Shown: positions 1-6,348, counted from the first letter of the stretch. The stretch is 6,702 nt of DNA from an uncultured Chthoniobacterales bacterium (GCA_955652155.1 CATPAT010000112.1:1-6702); one strand, 5' to 3'. Notes: a model not told the origin generated them from the letters alone. Numbers and translations are program-made.

Positions 1-361
1 AATTTCCTTCGGAGTCCTTAAGCGCAGTATATTTCTTTTTGTTCTTCGGATCGATGTAATAAACGAGCGTGGCGAGATTTGCGAACCCGTAGTTGCTTTC
101 GTGGAACACCGCGGCTTTCGAGCCGCTATTGGTGTATTTAAACTTAATGGTGATCGTGTCGCCTTGACCCCGCGCCACTGAAGTCAATTCCACACTCACG
201 CCGTCCCATTCTGTGTCCGCTTTCAATGTGGCGGCGGAACTCTCGGCTTTTGCCGTTGAAGAATCCTGCGCCTGCACGCGGGCGATGATGCAGCTGATTA
301 AAGCGACGCCTGCCGCTGCCAATACGTTTGGAAAAAACTTAAAGCTTTTGCTTGGTCGCAT
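1..361 (-). CDS. exported protein of unknown function, partial (C-terminus beyond window)
   Basis: Reading leftward from ATG at 361, the frame stays open to the window edge (120 codons seen). Residues 1-31 form a signal peptide: basic start (MRPSKSFK), hydrophobic stretch about 12-28, then a possible signal peptidase I site VQA/QD at 31. A lipobox-like LISC at 21-24 means it could instead be a lipoprotein. The mature part from about residue 45 alternates polar and hydrophobic residues (GVSVELTSV, TITIKFKYTNSG, ATLVYYIDP), which suggests an Ig-like beta sandwich as in extracellular DUF4352-type domains; that link is inference. The start is well supported by a GGAGG box 8 nt upstream and a sigma70-like promoter about 70-100 bp upstream. 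It is divergent from the 525-1586 gene. Function is not recognised. Confidence 0.8.
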   Translation of the reverse strand, partial: MRPSKSFKFFPNVLAAAGVALISCIIARVQAQDSSTAKAESSAATLKADTEWDGVSVELTSVARGQGDTITIKFKYTNSGSKAAVFHESNYGFANLATLVYYIDPKNKKKYTALKDSEGN

Positions 362-369
362 GTTTCAAT

Positions 370-374
370 CCTCC
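370..374 (-). promoter_or_regulatory. ribosome binding site GGAGG
   Basis: GGAGG on the minus strand lies 8 nt before the ATG at 361. It is the only canonical Shine-Dalgarno sequence I see in the window, and it fixes the start of the leftmost gene. Confidence 0.75.
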
Positions 375-432
375 ATCAGCACTCGCGACGTGAGCATTTG
401 CCCAACGGTTCATCGCGGGTTGCCGTGCTCCC

Positions 433-461
433 GTTGTAAGAACCGCGCTGAGCAAAGTCAA
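433..461 (-). promoter_or_regulatory. sigma70-like promoter for the leftmost exported-protein gene
   Basis: On the minus strand TTGACT (456-461) and TACAAC (433-438) are separated by exactly 17 bp, a near-consensus -35/-10 pair. Transcription would begin near 426, giving a 5' leader of about 65 nt before the ATG at 361. The assignment rests only on sequence resemblance. Confidence 0.5.
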
Positions 462-524
462 GCGCGTTTGTGGCCAGTTTCGCCCATTCGTTTGTTCCTA
501 TTGACCCCCAGCGTGTGCTTTGAC

Positions 525-1586
525 ATGCTCGCCCCGGTGAAACATTTCGTTTTCTTCCTTTGTCTTGTCTGCGCCTTTGGTTTCGCGCGCGCTGAGACTC
601 CACTTCCTTCCGCGCCGGGAACGATCTGGCATTACCAGATGACTCAGGAATTCGGTGAAGGCGTGCACCCGAGCGATAAGTCGCTCAAGTTTGACGCACA
701 GGGGAAGCTTCTTACGCCGACCGACATTTACGTGGCAGGCAAGCAGCGCGTCGGCGATGTCGATACGTTCAAGTACGACATGTATCGGCAAGGCGCGGTT
801 GCCTTGACGGAGTTTTTCACCGTGGATGAAAAAGGCGTCACAGCGATCGCGCGCGCCGTGGAAAATGGCGAGCCATTGCTGTGCGTGCCGCCACAGAAAA
901 TCTTGAATTTTCCGCCGCGCGTCGGAGAGAAGTGGAACTACAAGGGCAGCGTCGGTGATATGGAGACTGAACAGGAATATGAGATTGTCGGGCGGGAAAG
1001 TGTGCAGGTGCCGGCGGGAAAGTTTGATGCTTTTAACCTGCGGCTGACGCAAGTGGCGCCGACGCCGCCGAAAGTGGTCGAGGACCGCTGGTTTGTGCCG
1101 AACACCGGCTACGTCAAATTCGTTACCACCTTGACGCTGGAGAACGGCAACCTTCTCCAGCGCATTACGCTCGAGCTGAGCGAGGGTCCTAAAATTGCCG
1201 AGAAGCCACCCGTTGCGTCCGCGCCATCAGCTTCGCCCGCCGGGAAGAAGTTATTGCACGCCGCGCTCGCGAAAGAATTGACTGCTGAGCCCACCACCAT
1301 CTTCACGCCGGACCTCGAAAAAATTTTCTGTCGCTGGCAGGGCGACGCGCTAAACAACGGCGACAAAATCCGTTGCGTTTGGATCGCCGAAGATGTCGGC
1401 GAGGTAGCGCCGCCAAATTACAAACTGGATGAAGTATCAATGACCGCCGATGGGCCGACGGCCGCAGGCACGTTTACACTTTCGCGTCCCGATAAAGGTT
1501 GGCCGTCGGGAAGGTATCGCGTCGAATTGTACGCCGGCGATCAGCTAGCCGATACGCTGAGCTTTACCATCACCGCGGCGAAATAA
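525..1586 (+). CDS. exported two-domain beta-rich periplasmic protein
   Basis: 353 residues from ATG 525. Residues 1-23 look like a signal peptide ending ARA/E. Residues about 30-220 form a beta-rich domain with GTIWHYQM near the start, a Gly/Trp turn (PRVGEKWNYKG), EYEIVGRESVQVPAGKFDAFNLRLT (151-175 region) and RWFVPNTGYVKFV (188-200). This 'VPAGKFDAFNL ... W(F)VPNTGYVK' pattern is typical of DUF3108/TapB-like secreted proteins. A Pro/Ala/Ser linker (about 222-243) leads to a C-terminal domain (257-350) ending GRYRVELYAGDQLADTLSFTI, a beta domain of accessory type. The frame is open back to 213, but that stretch overlaps the divergent gene and its promoter, and only ATG 525 (or GTG 537) gives a signal peptide. 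No good ribosome binding site is visible. Biochemical role is unknown. It is either chromosomal flank or cargo of the element. Confidence 0.8.
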   Translation: MLAPVKHFVFFLCLVCAFGFARAETPLPSAPGTIWHYQMTQEFGEGVHPSDKSLKFDAQGKLLTPTDIYVAGKQRVGDVDTFKYDMYRQGAVALTEFFTVDEKGVTAIARAVENGEPLLCVPPQKILNFPPRVGEKWNYKGSVGDMETEQEYEIVGRESVQVPAGKFDAFNLRLTQVAPTPPKVVEDRWFVPNTGYVKFVTTLTLENGNLLQRITLELSEGPKIAEKPPVASAPSASPAGKKLLHAALAKELTAEPTTIFTPDLEKIFCRWQGDALNNGDKIRCVWIAEDVGEVAPPNYKLDEVSMTADGPTAAGTFTLSRPDKGWPSGRYRVELYAGDQLADTLSFTITAAK

Positions 1587-1847
1587 AAAGTGCGCTTCAC
1601 AACTTCGCGCCTATGCGATTAGCATGCGCGTCCGAGGATAAACTTGTTAACCGGCCTCAGCGTCGTTGATTTCATGCCGGTCAAGTTCGTGTTGCTCACA
1701 GGCGCCACTGTCAGCTTTTTTCGTGATCTTGTTCCCATAGTTTCCCTTCAACCGCCTTTCCGCTTTGTTGCGCCCCTCGCGCGCGCGCGTGAAGCTCCCG
1801 ATTTTTCCCGCGCATATGTTGTGCTTTTGCCCAACTTTTGCGTCACC
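1587..1847. other. gap between the exported-protein gene and the element genes, with tiny open frames only
   Basis: No gene of convincing length. Two small minus-strand frames exist. One, 1619-1738, has 39 codons (MGTRSRKKLT...LGRAC) behind a weak purine stretch GAAGGGA. The other, 1711-1815, has 34 codons and overlaps it. Neither is recognisable; the first could be the start of a gene cut off by a deletion at the element edge. I searched this gap for a copy of the tRNA-Ser end found at 6330-6349 and saw none, so the left end of the element is not marked here. Confidence 0.4.
1606..1630. terminator. weak stem-loop after the exported-protein gene
   Basis: CGCGC (1606-1610) and ATGC (1613-1616) can pair with GCAT (1622-1625) and GCGCG (1626-1630) around the loop GATTA, with a 2-nt bulge. 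It lies 20 bp after the stop at 1586. There is no T-run on either side, so it is at best a weak or Rho-assisted terminator. Confidence 0.25.
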
Positions 1848-2273
1848 TTAAGAATTGCAAAGCGGGGGCAGCGCGTCCAAAAGTTTGCGAAGCTCTCCGG
1901 AGGGAAATTCAATCTCCGGCAGCGGCGGCAGCAGCTCCGGCTGTGGGGGACGCTCCTGTATGCGGTTTTCGGAAAAGTCTTCCGGCCAACAATGCGACAG
2001 TAGCCAGGCTGCACTTCTCCAATCGAGCGCCGATGCGTCCACAAGCACCTTGACCAGCTTGGTACGTGCTCGGCCTCGCGCGCGCGAAGTCGCCTGCAAA
2101 AAATGCGGATGCCGTTCGCGCCACTCGAAGTAAACGCGCTCGGAAATTCCGACGGCATCGACGCACGTTCGGATTGTGTTTCCAGCCGCCAACAACGCGC
2201 AAATCTGCTTTTGCAACGTTGCATTGAGCAGGCTTTTTCTGCCGCGTGTTTTCGGAGTCATCGAGCGTCTCAT
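1848..2273 (-). CDS. helix-turn-helix protein resembling phage terminase small subunit
   Basis: 141 residues from ATG 2273. The frame is open to 2336, and ATG 2261 is also possible. I prefer 2273 because it follows the preceding gene's stop (2281-2283) with almost no gap. Residues about 12-50 (GRKSLLNATLQKQICALLAAGNTIRTCVDAVGISERVYFEW, in two helices plus recognition helix) match the HTH of small terminase-like proteins. The later DWRSAAWLLSHCWPEDF (84-100) closely follows the 'DWRAAAWLLERRxPExx' motif that often trails that HTH in phage and integrative-element proteins. The tail (107-141) is Pro-rich. The known role of TerS is recognising phage DNA for packaging; no large terminase or capsid gene is in the window, so in this element it could redirect a helper phage or simply be a DNA-binding regulator. 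Motif resemblance only. Confidence 0.55.
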   Translation of the reverse strand: MRRSMTPKTRGRKSLLNATLQKQICALLAAGNTIRTCVDAVGISERVYFEWRERHPHFLQATSRARGRARTKLVKVLVDASALDWRSAAWLLSHCWPEDFSENRIQERPPQPELLPPLPEIEFPSGELRKLLDALPPLCNS

Positions 2274-2280
2274 CACACGT

Positions 2281-2496
2281 TCATAAATCGAGAAGTAGGA
2301 CGCGGTTACCTGTTCGCTGCGCCCATGCGGCGACAATTTCGTTCCGCCACGGCTGATATTCCTTCATGATCGCGGGCAGCAATGCCTTGGTCGGTCGCTC
2401 GGACCATTCGCAATTAAATTGTCCGCTTGGCTCGTCGAGAATCAGCTCGACGGTGATGCCGCAACTCAGTTTCAGAATGTGTCGTGGTTCTTTCAT
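2281..2496 (-). CDS. small protein of unknown function (71 residues)
   Basis: 71 residues, starting MKEPRHILKLS and ending NRVLLLDL. The first half (HILKLSCGITVELILDEPSGQFNCEW) reads as a short beta hairpin; the second half holds LLPAIMKEYQPWRNEIVAAWAQRTGN, likely helical. The 'PWRNEI...RTGN..L..DL' ending is of a kind I associate with small genes next to replication genes in phage-like elements, but I cannot name a family. It follows the replication ATPase on the same strand after a 135-bp palindrome-rich gap, and its stop lies 7 bp before the preferred start of the terminase-like gene, so the two are probably co-transcribed. No Shine-Dalgarno sequence is visible. Coding status is supported by strand, spacing and amino-acid make-up only. 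Confidence 0.55.
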   Translation of the reverse strand: MKEPRHILKLSCGITVELILDEPSGQFNCEWSERPTKALLPAIMKEYQPWRNEIVAAWAQRTGNRVLLLDL

Positions 2497-2502
2497 CGGG
2501 TT

Positions 2503-2624
2503 GGTATCAGCACTCGCGTTGAGACTGCTGGCGTCCCAGCTCAGGCGGTAGGTATCTCTCTCCCTTTAGGGAGAGATACCGCTGAGACTGGACGGTATCA
2601 GCGTAGCGTTGAGACCGTTGATAC
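2503..2624. repeat. palindrome and direct-repeat cluster in the gap after the replication gene
   Basis: The word GTATC or its complement occurs five times in 122 bp. Two direct copies of GGTATCAGC-(3-4 nt)-GCGTTGAGAC lie at 2503-2525 and 2594-2615. Between them a hairpin runs about 2546-2583: TCTCTCCC and GGGAGAGA pair around the loop TTTA (2565-2568), and GCGGTA pairs with TACCGC outside a 6-nt bulge. GATACC (2575-2580) is complementary to GGTATC (2594-2599), and GTATCAGCG (2595-2603) nearly mirrors CGTTGATAC (2616-2624). This could be a REP-like intergenic repeat, a binding-site array or a transcript-end structure. No T-run follows the stem on either strand. Confidence 0.6.
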
Positions 2625-2631
2625 TTCGTGG

Positions 2632-4062
2632 TCATTTCCGTTCCCATTTACCGTTGTTTGTTGTGATCGTTCCGCTGGTTTTCGCCTCGGCGAACAATCG
2701 AAAAAATGTGGCTCGACTCATCCCGGTTTCATCGAGCGCGATCTTGCGGAACTGAGCAGCAGACATCGGGCGCGTGAGCAGATCGACAAGCTGGTCGACG
2801 CGAAACTGCTTTACCGCCGCGCCGCTCGCCTTCTTCAGCTCCGCCGGGTCGAGTTCACTCGCGACGACAAAGAGCGGAAATTCCCAGCGCACGACGAACG
2901 GCTGGACCGGCGCATGATTCCGCAGCGTCGCCTCAACCGTGAATGCGCCGTCTTCCTCGTGCTTGGTGAAGTTGAGGAGCGTATCAGGATCGCGAGCGAA
3001 AACGCCGGAACCGCCGACACGGTCAATTGACTCTTTCGACGATTGATTGCCCTTGCTGTAGTGCGCACCAAAGAGAACCGCAGCGCCGCTTTGGACAGCG
3101 AGCAATTCGACTTGGTTGAGCAAGGCCGCGATGTCGCCTGCCTTGTTCTCGTCGCGCGCACCCAACAGTTTGTAAACCGGGTCGAGGATGATCAGGACGT
3201 AATGGCCGCGCCCGATTCGCTGCAACAAACGCGGCATGAGCGTTGACAAGTCCGCCGCGTATCCGCGCAGATTCAACACGTCGAAGTAGCCCGGCTCGAT
3301 TGTCAGTTGCCGCTCGTCGCAGATGGCCTTGATTCGCCTCGCGAAGAACGCAGGCTGAATCTCCAAGTTCACGTAGAGGACGCGCCCGCGCTTGGTTGGG
3401 AACTTACCTAACCAGTCGGTTCCAGTCGCGACGCTGACGGCAGTGTCGGTGAGTAACCATGTTTTATTAGACTTCGACGCACCGCCGAACATCGCCTTTC
3501 CACCGCTATGCAGCACGCCTTCAATCACGTCATCGGGTAGGACGATTGGCTTCGCGATGAGCTCAGCGCCGTCGTCGGTCTGCGGAAGTTGGCCGTTCAA
3601 TCCATTCACCGAATCCCGCAATTTCGACATCCGGCAATCTGTGTCCGCTACGATGTCAGCTACGTCCTCAGGCGGAGTCGCATCGTAGGCGCGCCGAACG
3701 CTCTCGGTGCCGGCAGCGATGATTTCACGGAGGATGTATTTGTCGCGGACGATGTCGATGTAGTAGCAAACGTTCGCGGCCGTCGGCACGAACGTGAACA
3801 AGCTCGTGACGAACGCGGCGCCGCCCAAGCTCTCAAGCAGATTCCTGTCGCGCAGCGCTTGCGTAAATGTGATCAGATCAATCGCCTGTCCCGCGTTCCA
3901 AAGATCGACAAGCACGTTGTAGATGGTCTGGTGCGCCGGGACGTAAAAATATTCCTCGTTAATCTTTTCCACGCATTCCGTGATTGTGTCACGCGGCGAG
4001 ATAAGCATCGACCCGAGCACGCCTTGCTCCGCTTCCACGCTGTGCGGCGGTGGTGAAATCAT
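2632..4062 (-). CDS. replication ATPase: DnaB N-terminal domain fused to RepA-like AAA_25 domain
   Basis: 476 residues. Residues 4-115 match the DnaB helicase N-terminal domain (PPHSVEAEQGVLGSML...DLITFTQALRDRNLLESLGG). Residues about 172-400 match the RepA/AAA_25 P-loop ATPase family: Walker A-like GGASKSNKT (193-201), VNLEIQ after RVLY, Walker B IILD (291-294), then FGAHYSKGNQSS (331-342) and the VGGSGVFARDPD sensor-like stretch (349-360). The C-terminal 60 residues look like a winged helix (RPMSAAQFRKIALDETGMSRATFFRLFAEA). RepA-type hexamers unwind DNA at plasmid and element origins, and the DnaB N-domain normally mediates hexamer and primase contacts; joining them suggests a self-contained helicase loader or helicase. 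The usual Gly before the Walker A Lys is Asn, a change also common in RepA-like subfamilies. The start lies 3 bp after the excisionase-like stop, so the genes are tightly linked. No primase domain is seen. Confidence 0.85.
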   Translation of the reverse strand: MISPPPHSVEAEQGVLGSMLISPRDTITECVEKINEEYFYVPAHQTIYNVLVDLWNAGQAIDLITFTQALRDRNLLESLGGAAFVTSLFTFVPTAANVCYYIDIVRDKYILREIIAAGTESVRRAYDATPPEDVADIVADTDCRMSKLRDSVNGLNGQLPQTDDGAELIAKPIVLPDDVIEGVLHSGGKAMFGGASKSNKTWLLTDTAVSVATGTDWLGKFPTKRGRVLYVNLEIQPAFFARRIKAICDERQLTIEPGYFDVLNLRGYAADLSTLMPRLLQRIGRGHYVLIILDPVYKLLGARDENKAGDIAALLNQVELLAVQSGAAVLFGAHYSKGNQSSKESIDRVGGSGVFARDPDTLLNFTKHEEDGAFTVEATLRNHAPVQPFVVRWEFPLFVVASELDPAELKKASGAAVKQFRVDQLVDLLTRPMSAAQFRKIALDETGMSRATFFRLFAEAKTSGTITTNNGKWERK

Positions 4063-4065
4063 GGT

Positions 4066-4302
4066 TCAGCCCATCCGTGAGTTCAAAAAATTTCTGACAC
4101 TCGATGCGAGAATCAGACGCTTGCCTTTGAGCGCTCCGTGTCGACGCAGCGAGACGCTTTTGATCGAGCCGTCCGCGATCAGTAAATAGGCAAGTGATCT
4201 TTTAACCCCAAATTTCTTTTCCAGCCCGGGAAGATCGAGCCACTCAGGGTCACCCGCTTGTGATGCTTCGACCGGGGCCGTCGTAAAAGTATTCTCGTTC
4301 AT
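4066..4302 (-). CDS. excisionase/AlpA-like helix-turn-helix protein
   Basis: 78 residues. After a 19-residue leader the protein reads PEWLDLPGLEKKFGVKRS, then LAYLLIADGSIKSVSLRR, then KGKRLILASSVRNFLNSRMG. This is the usual layout of the small MerR-like/AlpA excisionase winged helix: an HTH at about 25-43, a wing with basic residues at 45-61, and a final helix binding the start of the next site. Such proteins bend att DNA to direct integrase toward excision, or regulate int and rep. The start is fixed: an in-frame TAA lies four codons upstream of the ATG at 4302, and no later ATG/GTG/TTG precedes the HTH. It overlaps nothing and is 3 bp from the replication ATPase. Its start codon sits in a hairpin loop and four phased repeats lie upstream, so it is probably autoregulated. 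Confidence 0.75.
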   Translation of the reverse strand: MNENTFTTAPVEASQAGDPEWLDLPGLEKKFGVKRSLAYLLIADGSIKSVSLRRHGALKGKRLILASSVRNFLNSRMG

Positions 4303-4318
4303 AGAACACTTTTACCAC
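4280..4318 (-). promoter_or_regulatory. dyad / mRNA hairpin with the excisionase-like start codon in its loop
   Basis: GTGGTAAAAGTGTTCT (minus strand, 4318-4303) and AGAATACTTTTACGAC (4295-4280) are inverted copies matching at 14 of 16 positions, separated by ATGAACG (4302-4296). In RNA this gives 14 Watson-Crick pairs, one G-U and one G-G mismatch, with the AUG in a 7-nt loop. The only purine-rich stretch that could act as a ribosome binding site (GGTAAAAGTG) is inside the stem. It may act as a DNA operator for a dimeric regulator, as a translational switch, or both. Confidence 0.65.
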
Positions 4319-4351
4319 TGGCGTTCGATGGATTTTTCGCCGCGCCAGGTT

Positions 4352-4438
4352 AGCTAATGGCAGAAAACTGCCAGCTAATGGCAGAGGTTTCGTAGGTATA
4401 ACCCAGCTAATGACGCAAAACGGTTAGCTGTTGCCAAA
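4352..4438. repeat. four phased iteron-like repeats upstream of the xis-rep genes
   Basis: AGCTAATGGCAGA at 4352-4364 and 4373-4385, AGCTAATGACGCA at 4405-4417 and AGCTGTTGCCAAA at 4426-4438. Start-to-start spacings are 21, 32 and 21 bp, which are whole numbers of helical turns, so all four copies face the same side of the DNA. The outer copies are preceded by GGTT and the inner ones by CC. TGGCAG and CTGCCA (4358-4363, 4368-4373) form an additional dyad between copies 1 and 2. Lying before the excisionase/replication pair, they could be replication iterons or operator sites. A possible -10 (TTATAC on the minus strand, about 4397-4402) lies among them. Confidence 0.65.
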
Positions 4439-4440
4439 CT

Positions 4441-5040
4441 TCAGGATTTTTTTGCGCGTCCAAGCTTTTTTTTGCGTCGAACCTCGGCACCGAGTTTGCC
4501 GCGCGCCCTTGCGCTTGCTGATTTCCTGCGCGCATACCACTCTTTGAATTGGAGACGCATCTCCCTAGCAACTAAGAGCGGCATGCCGTCACACCGCTCT
4601 TGTTTGATGCCGAACTCCACAGAATCGTCAGCGTTCCTCTCTAGACTTTCGGGGTCTCTTGCTGCATACTTGTTGTTACGAAACATTTTGAAAAAATTAT
4701 CACGACGCAACCGGCGGTAGAGTGGGAGTGCGTCCTCTTCTCTTTCTTTTCCGGTGATCAGGGTCAGGGCTTCGTGGAATGTCAGCAGCGTACGAGAACC
4801 CTCACGCCGTAAATAAAGCTCGTCGTCGCAAGCTTCGACGAGGTCTAGTGCCCTTGCTGCGGCCTCCTCGTATTCGTTCCTCCCAGCCTCGCGCCGCTTC
4901 CTTGTCCTGAATCTCGGCGAGGTGAGCAGTTTGGCAGCGACTGTTGCGACGAGTTGGAGAGGATACCGCGCCGTGAGATCTTCCGGATACTGCGCCGTGA
5001 GATCATGATCTTCCGGCACTTCTGGCGTCTGATTGTCCAT
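4441..5040 (-). CDS. basic protein of unknown function (199 residues)
   Basis: 199 residues. The acidic N-terminus contains a short internal duplication, DLTAQYPE-DLTARYPL (13-28). The middle (30-165) is mostly helical with many charged residues (RFRTRKRREAGRNEYEEAAARALDLVEACDDELYLRREGSRTLLTFHEA...). The tail (171-199) is very rich in Arg and Lys, which suggests nucleic-acid binding. I see no HTH, catalytic or membrane motif and recognise no family. The start ATG at 5040 lies 7 bp after the integrase stop, so translation is probably coupled; the stop at 4441 directly borders the repeat-bearing regulatory gap. An eight-A run near the 3' end encodes part of the Lys tail and is a possible slippage site. 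By position it may be an element-specific regulator or accessory factor. Confidence 0.65.
   Translation of the reverse strand: MDNQTPEVPEDHDLTAQYPEDLTARYPLQLVATVAAKLLTSPRFRTRKRREAGRNEYEEAAARALDLVEACDDELYLRREGSRTLLTFHEALTLITGKEREEDALPLYRRLRRDNFFKMFRNNKYAARDPESLERNADDSVEFGIKQERCDGMPLLVAREMRLQFKEWYARRKSASARARGKLGAEVRRKKKLGRAKKS
4961..5014 (-). repeat. imperfect tandem duplication inside the 199-residue gene
   Basis: Two adjacent units of 30 bp (4985-5014) and 24 bp (4961-4984) share GGAAGATC and CTCACGGCGC and end in GTATCC. They differ by a 6-bp in-frame insertion and one substitution, and encode the repeated DLTA(Q/R)YP. It looks like a recent local duplication. Confidence 0.7.
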
Positions 5041-5047
5041 AGCTCGT

Positions 5048-6234
5048 TTAGTTATGGCTGCGCGATGTCACATCCGGCAAGTTGCGCATGGCGTTGCGCA
5101 AATCGGCAACGGCGATGTGCGTGTACGCCCGACTCACCGCCGCGCTCTCGTGTCCGACGATTTCCCGCGCCAGCGCGTCGCTCACGCCAGCGGCTTTTAG
5201 GAACGTCACCGCGCTGTGGCGCAGGCTGTGGAACGAAAGCTCGCTCGTTTCCCGCGCGCCGCCGCGTCCCTTGCCAGTGCTCGCATGTCCGCGCGGCTCA
5301 GCCAAACCAGCGGCCACGAGAATTTCGCGGAACTGATTCGAAAGCGTGCCGGTACGATTGGCGCGCGCAGCCTTTGGAAAGATGAAAGCGTTTGGGTCAT
5401 CGCCCGCTGGCAGCGTGCTGAGATAGTCGGCGAGAGGTGGCATGAGCGGGAGCACGAGCCGCCGTCCAGTCTTGCGAGCCGTGAACGCGACTTCGCCGTT
5501 TTCCAAGTTGATCGCGCGCCATGTCAACCGCGCCAAGTCACCCAAACGTTGGCCGGTGTAGATGCCAAAGAGCACGAGGCCGCGCCACTCCGTTTCGCCG
5601 CACGCCGCGAGCACTCGTTCGATCTCGGCAATGGTAAGCTCGCGCCGTCGCGTTTCACCACGCCGCTTTAGAACCTTCACGTTCGCCGCCTCGTTGATCG
5701 TGGCGATGCCGTGCCGCACAGCGTCAGCGCAGCAAGCGCGCACGATCTTCAACGCAAGGTTCGCCGACCCGACTGAGAGCGCCTTCGCCTCAGCGTTGCG
5801 AAAGGCTGTGATGTCTGGCGCAGGCAGTAGCGCGATGTCTTTGTCGGCTGACTTGCCGAGAAAATCGAGGAACCGATTCACGATCACCCTGTAACGGTCG
5901 AACGTCGCCGGAGTAGTTTCGATTTGTCGCGCGTTCAGCCAGTTTCGGAAGTGCGCGCGGATGGTGCTGTTCGCCAGCGCTTCGGGATTGGTTGCCGCGA
6001 ATATGTCCGCGACGCCGTGCTTGATGACATCGCGCGCGACTTCCGGCGTTAGCTTCCCGTTCTTTCCGTGCAGCGCGGCCTTGTGCCATGCGCGGCAGAT
6101 TTCGAGCGCCTGCTTTTGTCGCGAGTTTTTGTTGAGCGGAACACGCGCTTGCGTGCGCGCGCCTCATCAGGATTGACGATTGTGAATGCGCAAAACCGAT
6201 ACGGTCTGCCGGGTTGACGATGAATGCTTGGCAT
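5048..6234 (-). CDS. tyrosine recombinase (integrase), split by a one-base frameshift
   Basis: The N-terminus starts at ATG 6234 (MPSIHRQPGRPYRFCAFTIVN...KRVFRSTKTRDK) and the rest continues in another frame from about 6120 (QKQALEICRAWHKAALHGKNGKLTPEVARDV... to stop at 5048). Adding one A to the four-A run at 6114-6117 (minus strand) joins them into 395 residues, a normal integrase length, with the junction TRDKKQALEIC. In restored numbering: an Arm/SAM-like N-terminal region, the core-binding domain about 60-190, then the catalytic domain with Arg230 (YTGQRLGDL), Lys255, His336-x-x-Arg339 (FHSLRH), His362 (VGHES) and Tyr371 (AYTHI). The full catalytic set is present. It would integrate and excise the element at the tRNA-Ser site 80 bp away. 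As read, only a truncated protein from GTG 5887 could be made, lacking the N-terminal part. The deletion is real decay or a homopolymer sequencing error. Confidence 0.85.
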
Positions 6235-6309
6235 GGCATAACATGCATCCGTGTCCAACAATGTTTCTCGGTGTTCATCCACGAGGGAAGAGCGGTCGCT
6301 CCGAAGGGG

Positions 6310-6348
6310 CAATGCGTATCGAGGGTTCGAATCCCTCCCTCACCGCCA
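6310..6348 (+). other. tRNA-Ser 3'-end fragment (attachment site of the element)
   Basis: The T-arm GAGGG-TTCGAAT-CCCTC (6321-6337), acceptor strand CCTCACC (6338-6344), discriminator G and CCA (6345-6348) match the 3' end of a tRNA-Ser, including its long-variable-arm flank. The complementary 5' acceptor GGTGAGG and an anticodon arm are not found within 100 bp upstream, so this is not a working tRNA. Upstream bases GAGCGGTCGCTCCGAAGGGGC loosely recall the D-arm and could be a decayed remnant. A 3' tRNA piece beside an integrase is the usual signature of an att site. Confidence 0.75.

Noticed and set aside
213..524. Upstream extension of the plus-strand exported-protein frame
   Set aside because: It overlaps the divergent gene with its ribosome binding site and promoter, and would bury the signal peptide at residue 105.
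498..1052. Minus-strand 184-codon open frame
   Set aside because: It is antisense to the exported protein, whose signal peptide and domain are convincing.
2551..2580. Rho-independent terminator
   Set aside because: The stem is good but no T-run follows on either strand, and it is part of a larger repeat cluster.
2419..3030. Plus-strand 203-codon open frame
   Set aside because: It lies mostly opposite the replication ATPase, whose domains are clear, and its residues look like a mirror of that coding sequence.
3589..4056. Plus-strand 155-codon open frame
   Set aside because: It is antisense to the DnaB-like domain, with no recognisable motif.
4352..4438. CRISPR array
   Set aside because: Only four short 13-bp degenerate repeats with 8-19-bp gaps and no cas genes; they fit protein binding sites better.
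6111..6121. Programmed -1 frameshift in the integrase
   Set aside because: No X-XXY-YYZ slippery site and no obvious downstream stem; a one-base deletion is simpler.
5790..6278. Minus-strand 162-codon open frame over the integrase N-terminus
   Set aside because: It is in a third frame; the integrase sequence in the other two frames explains this region.
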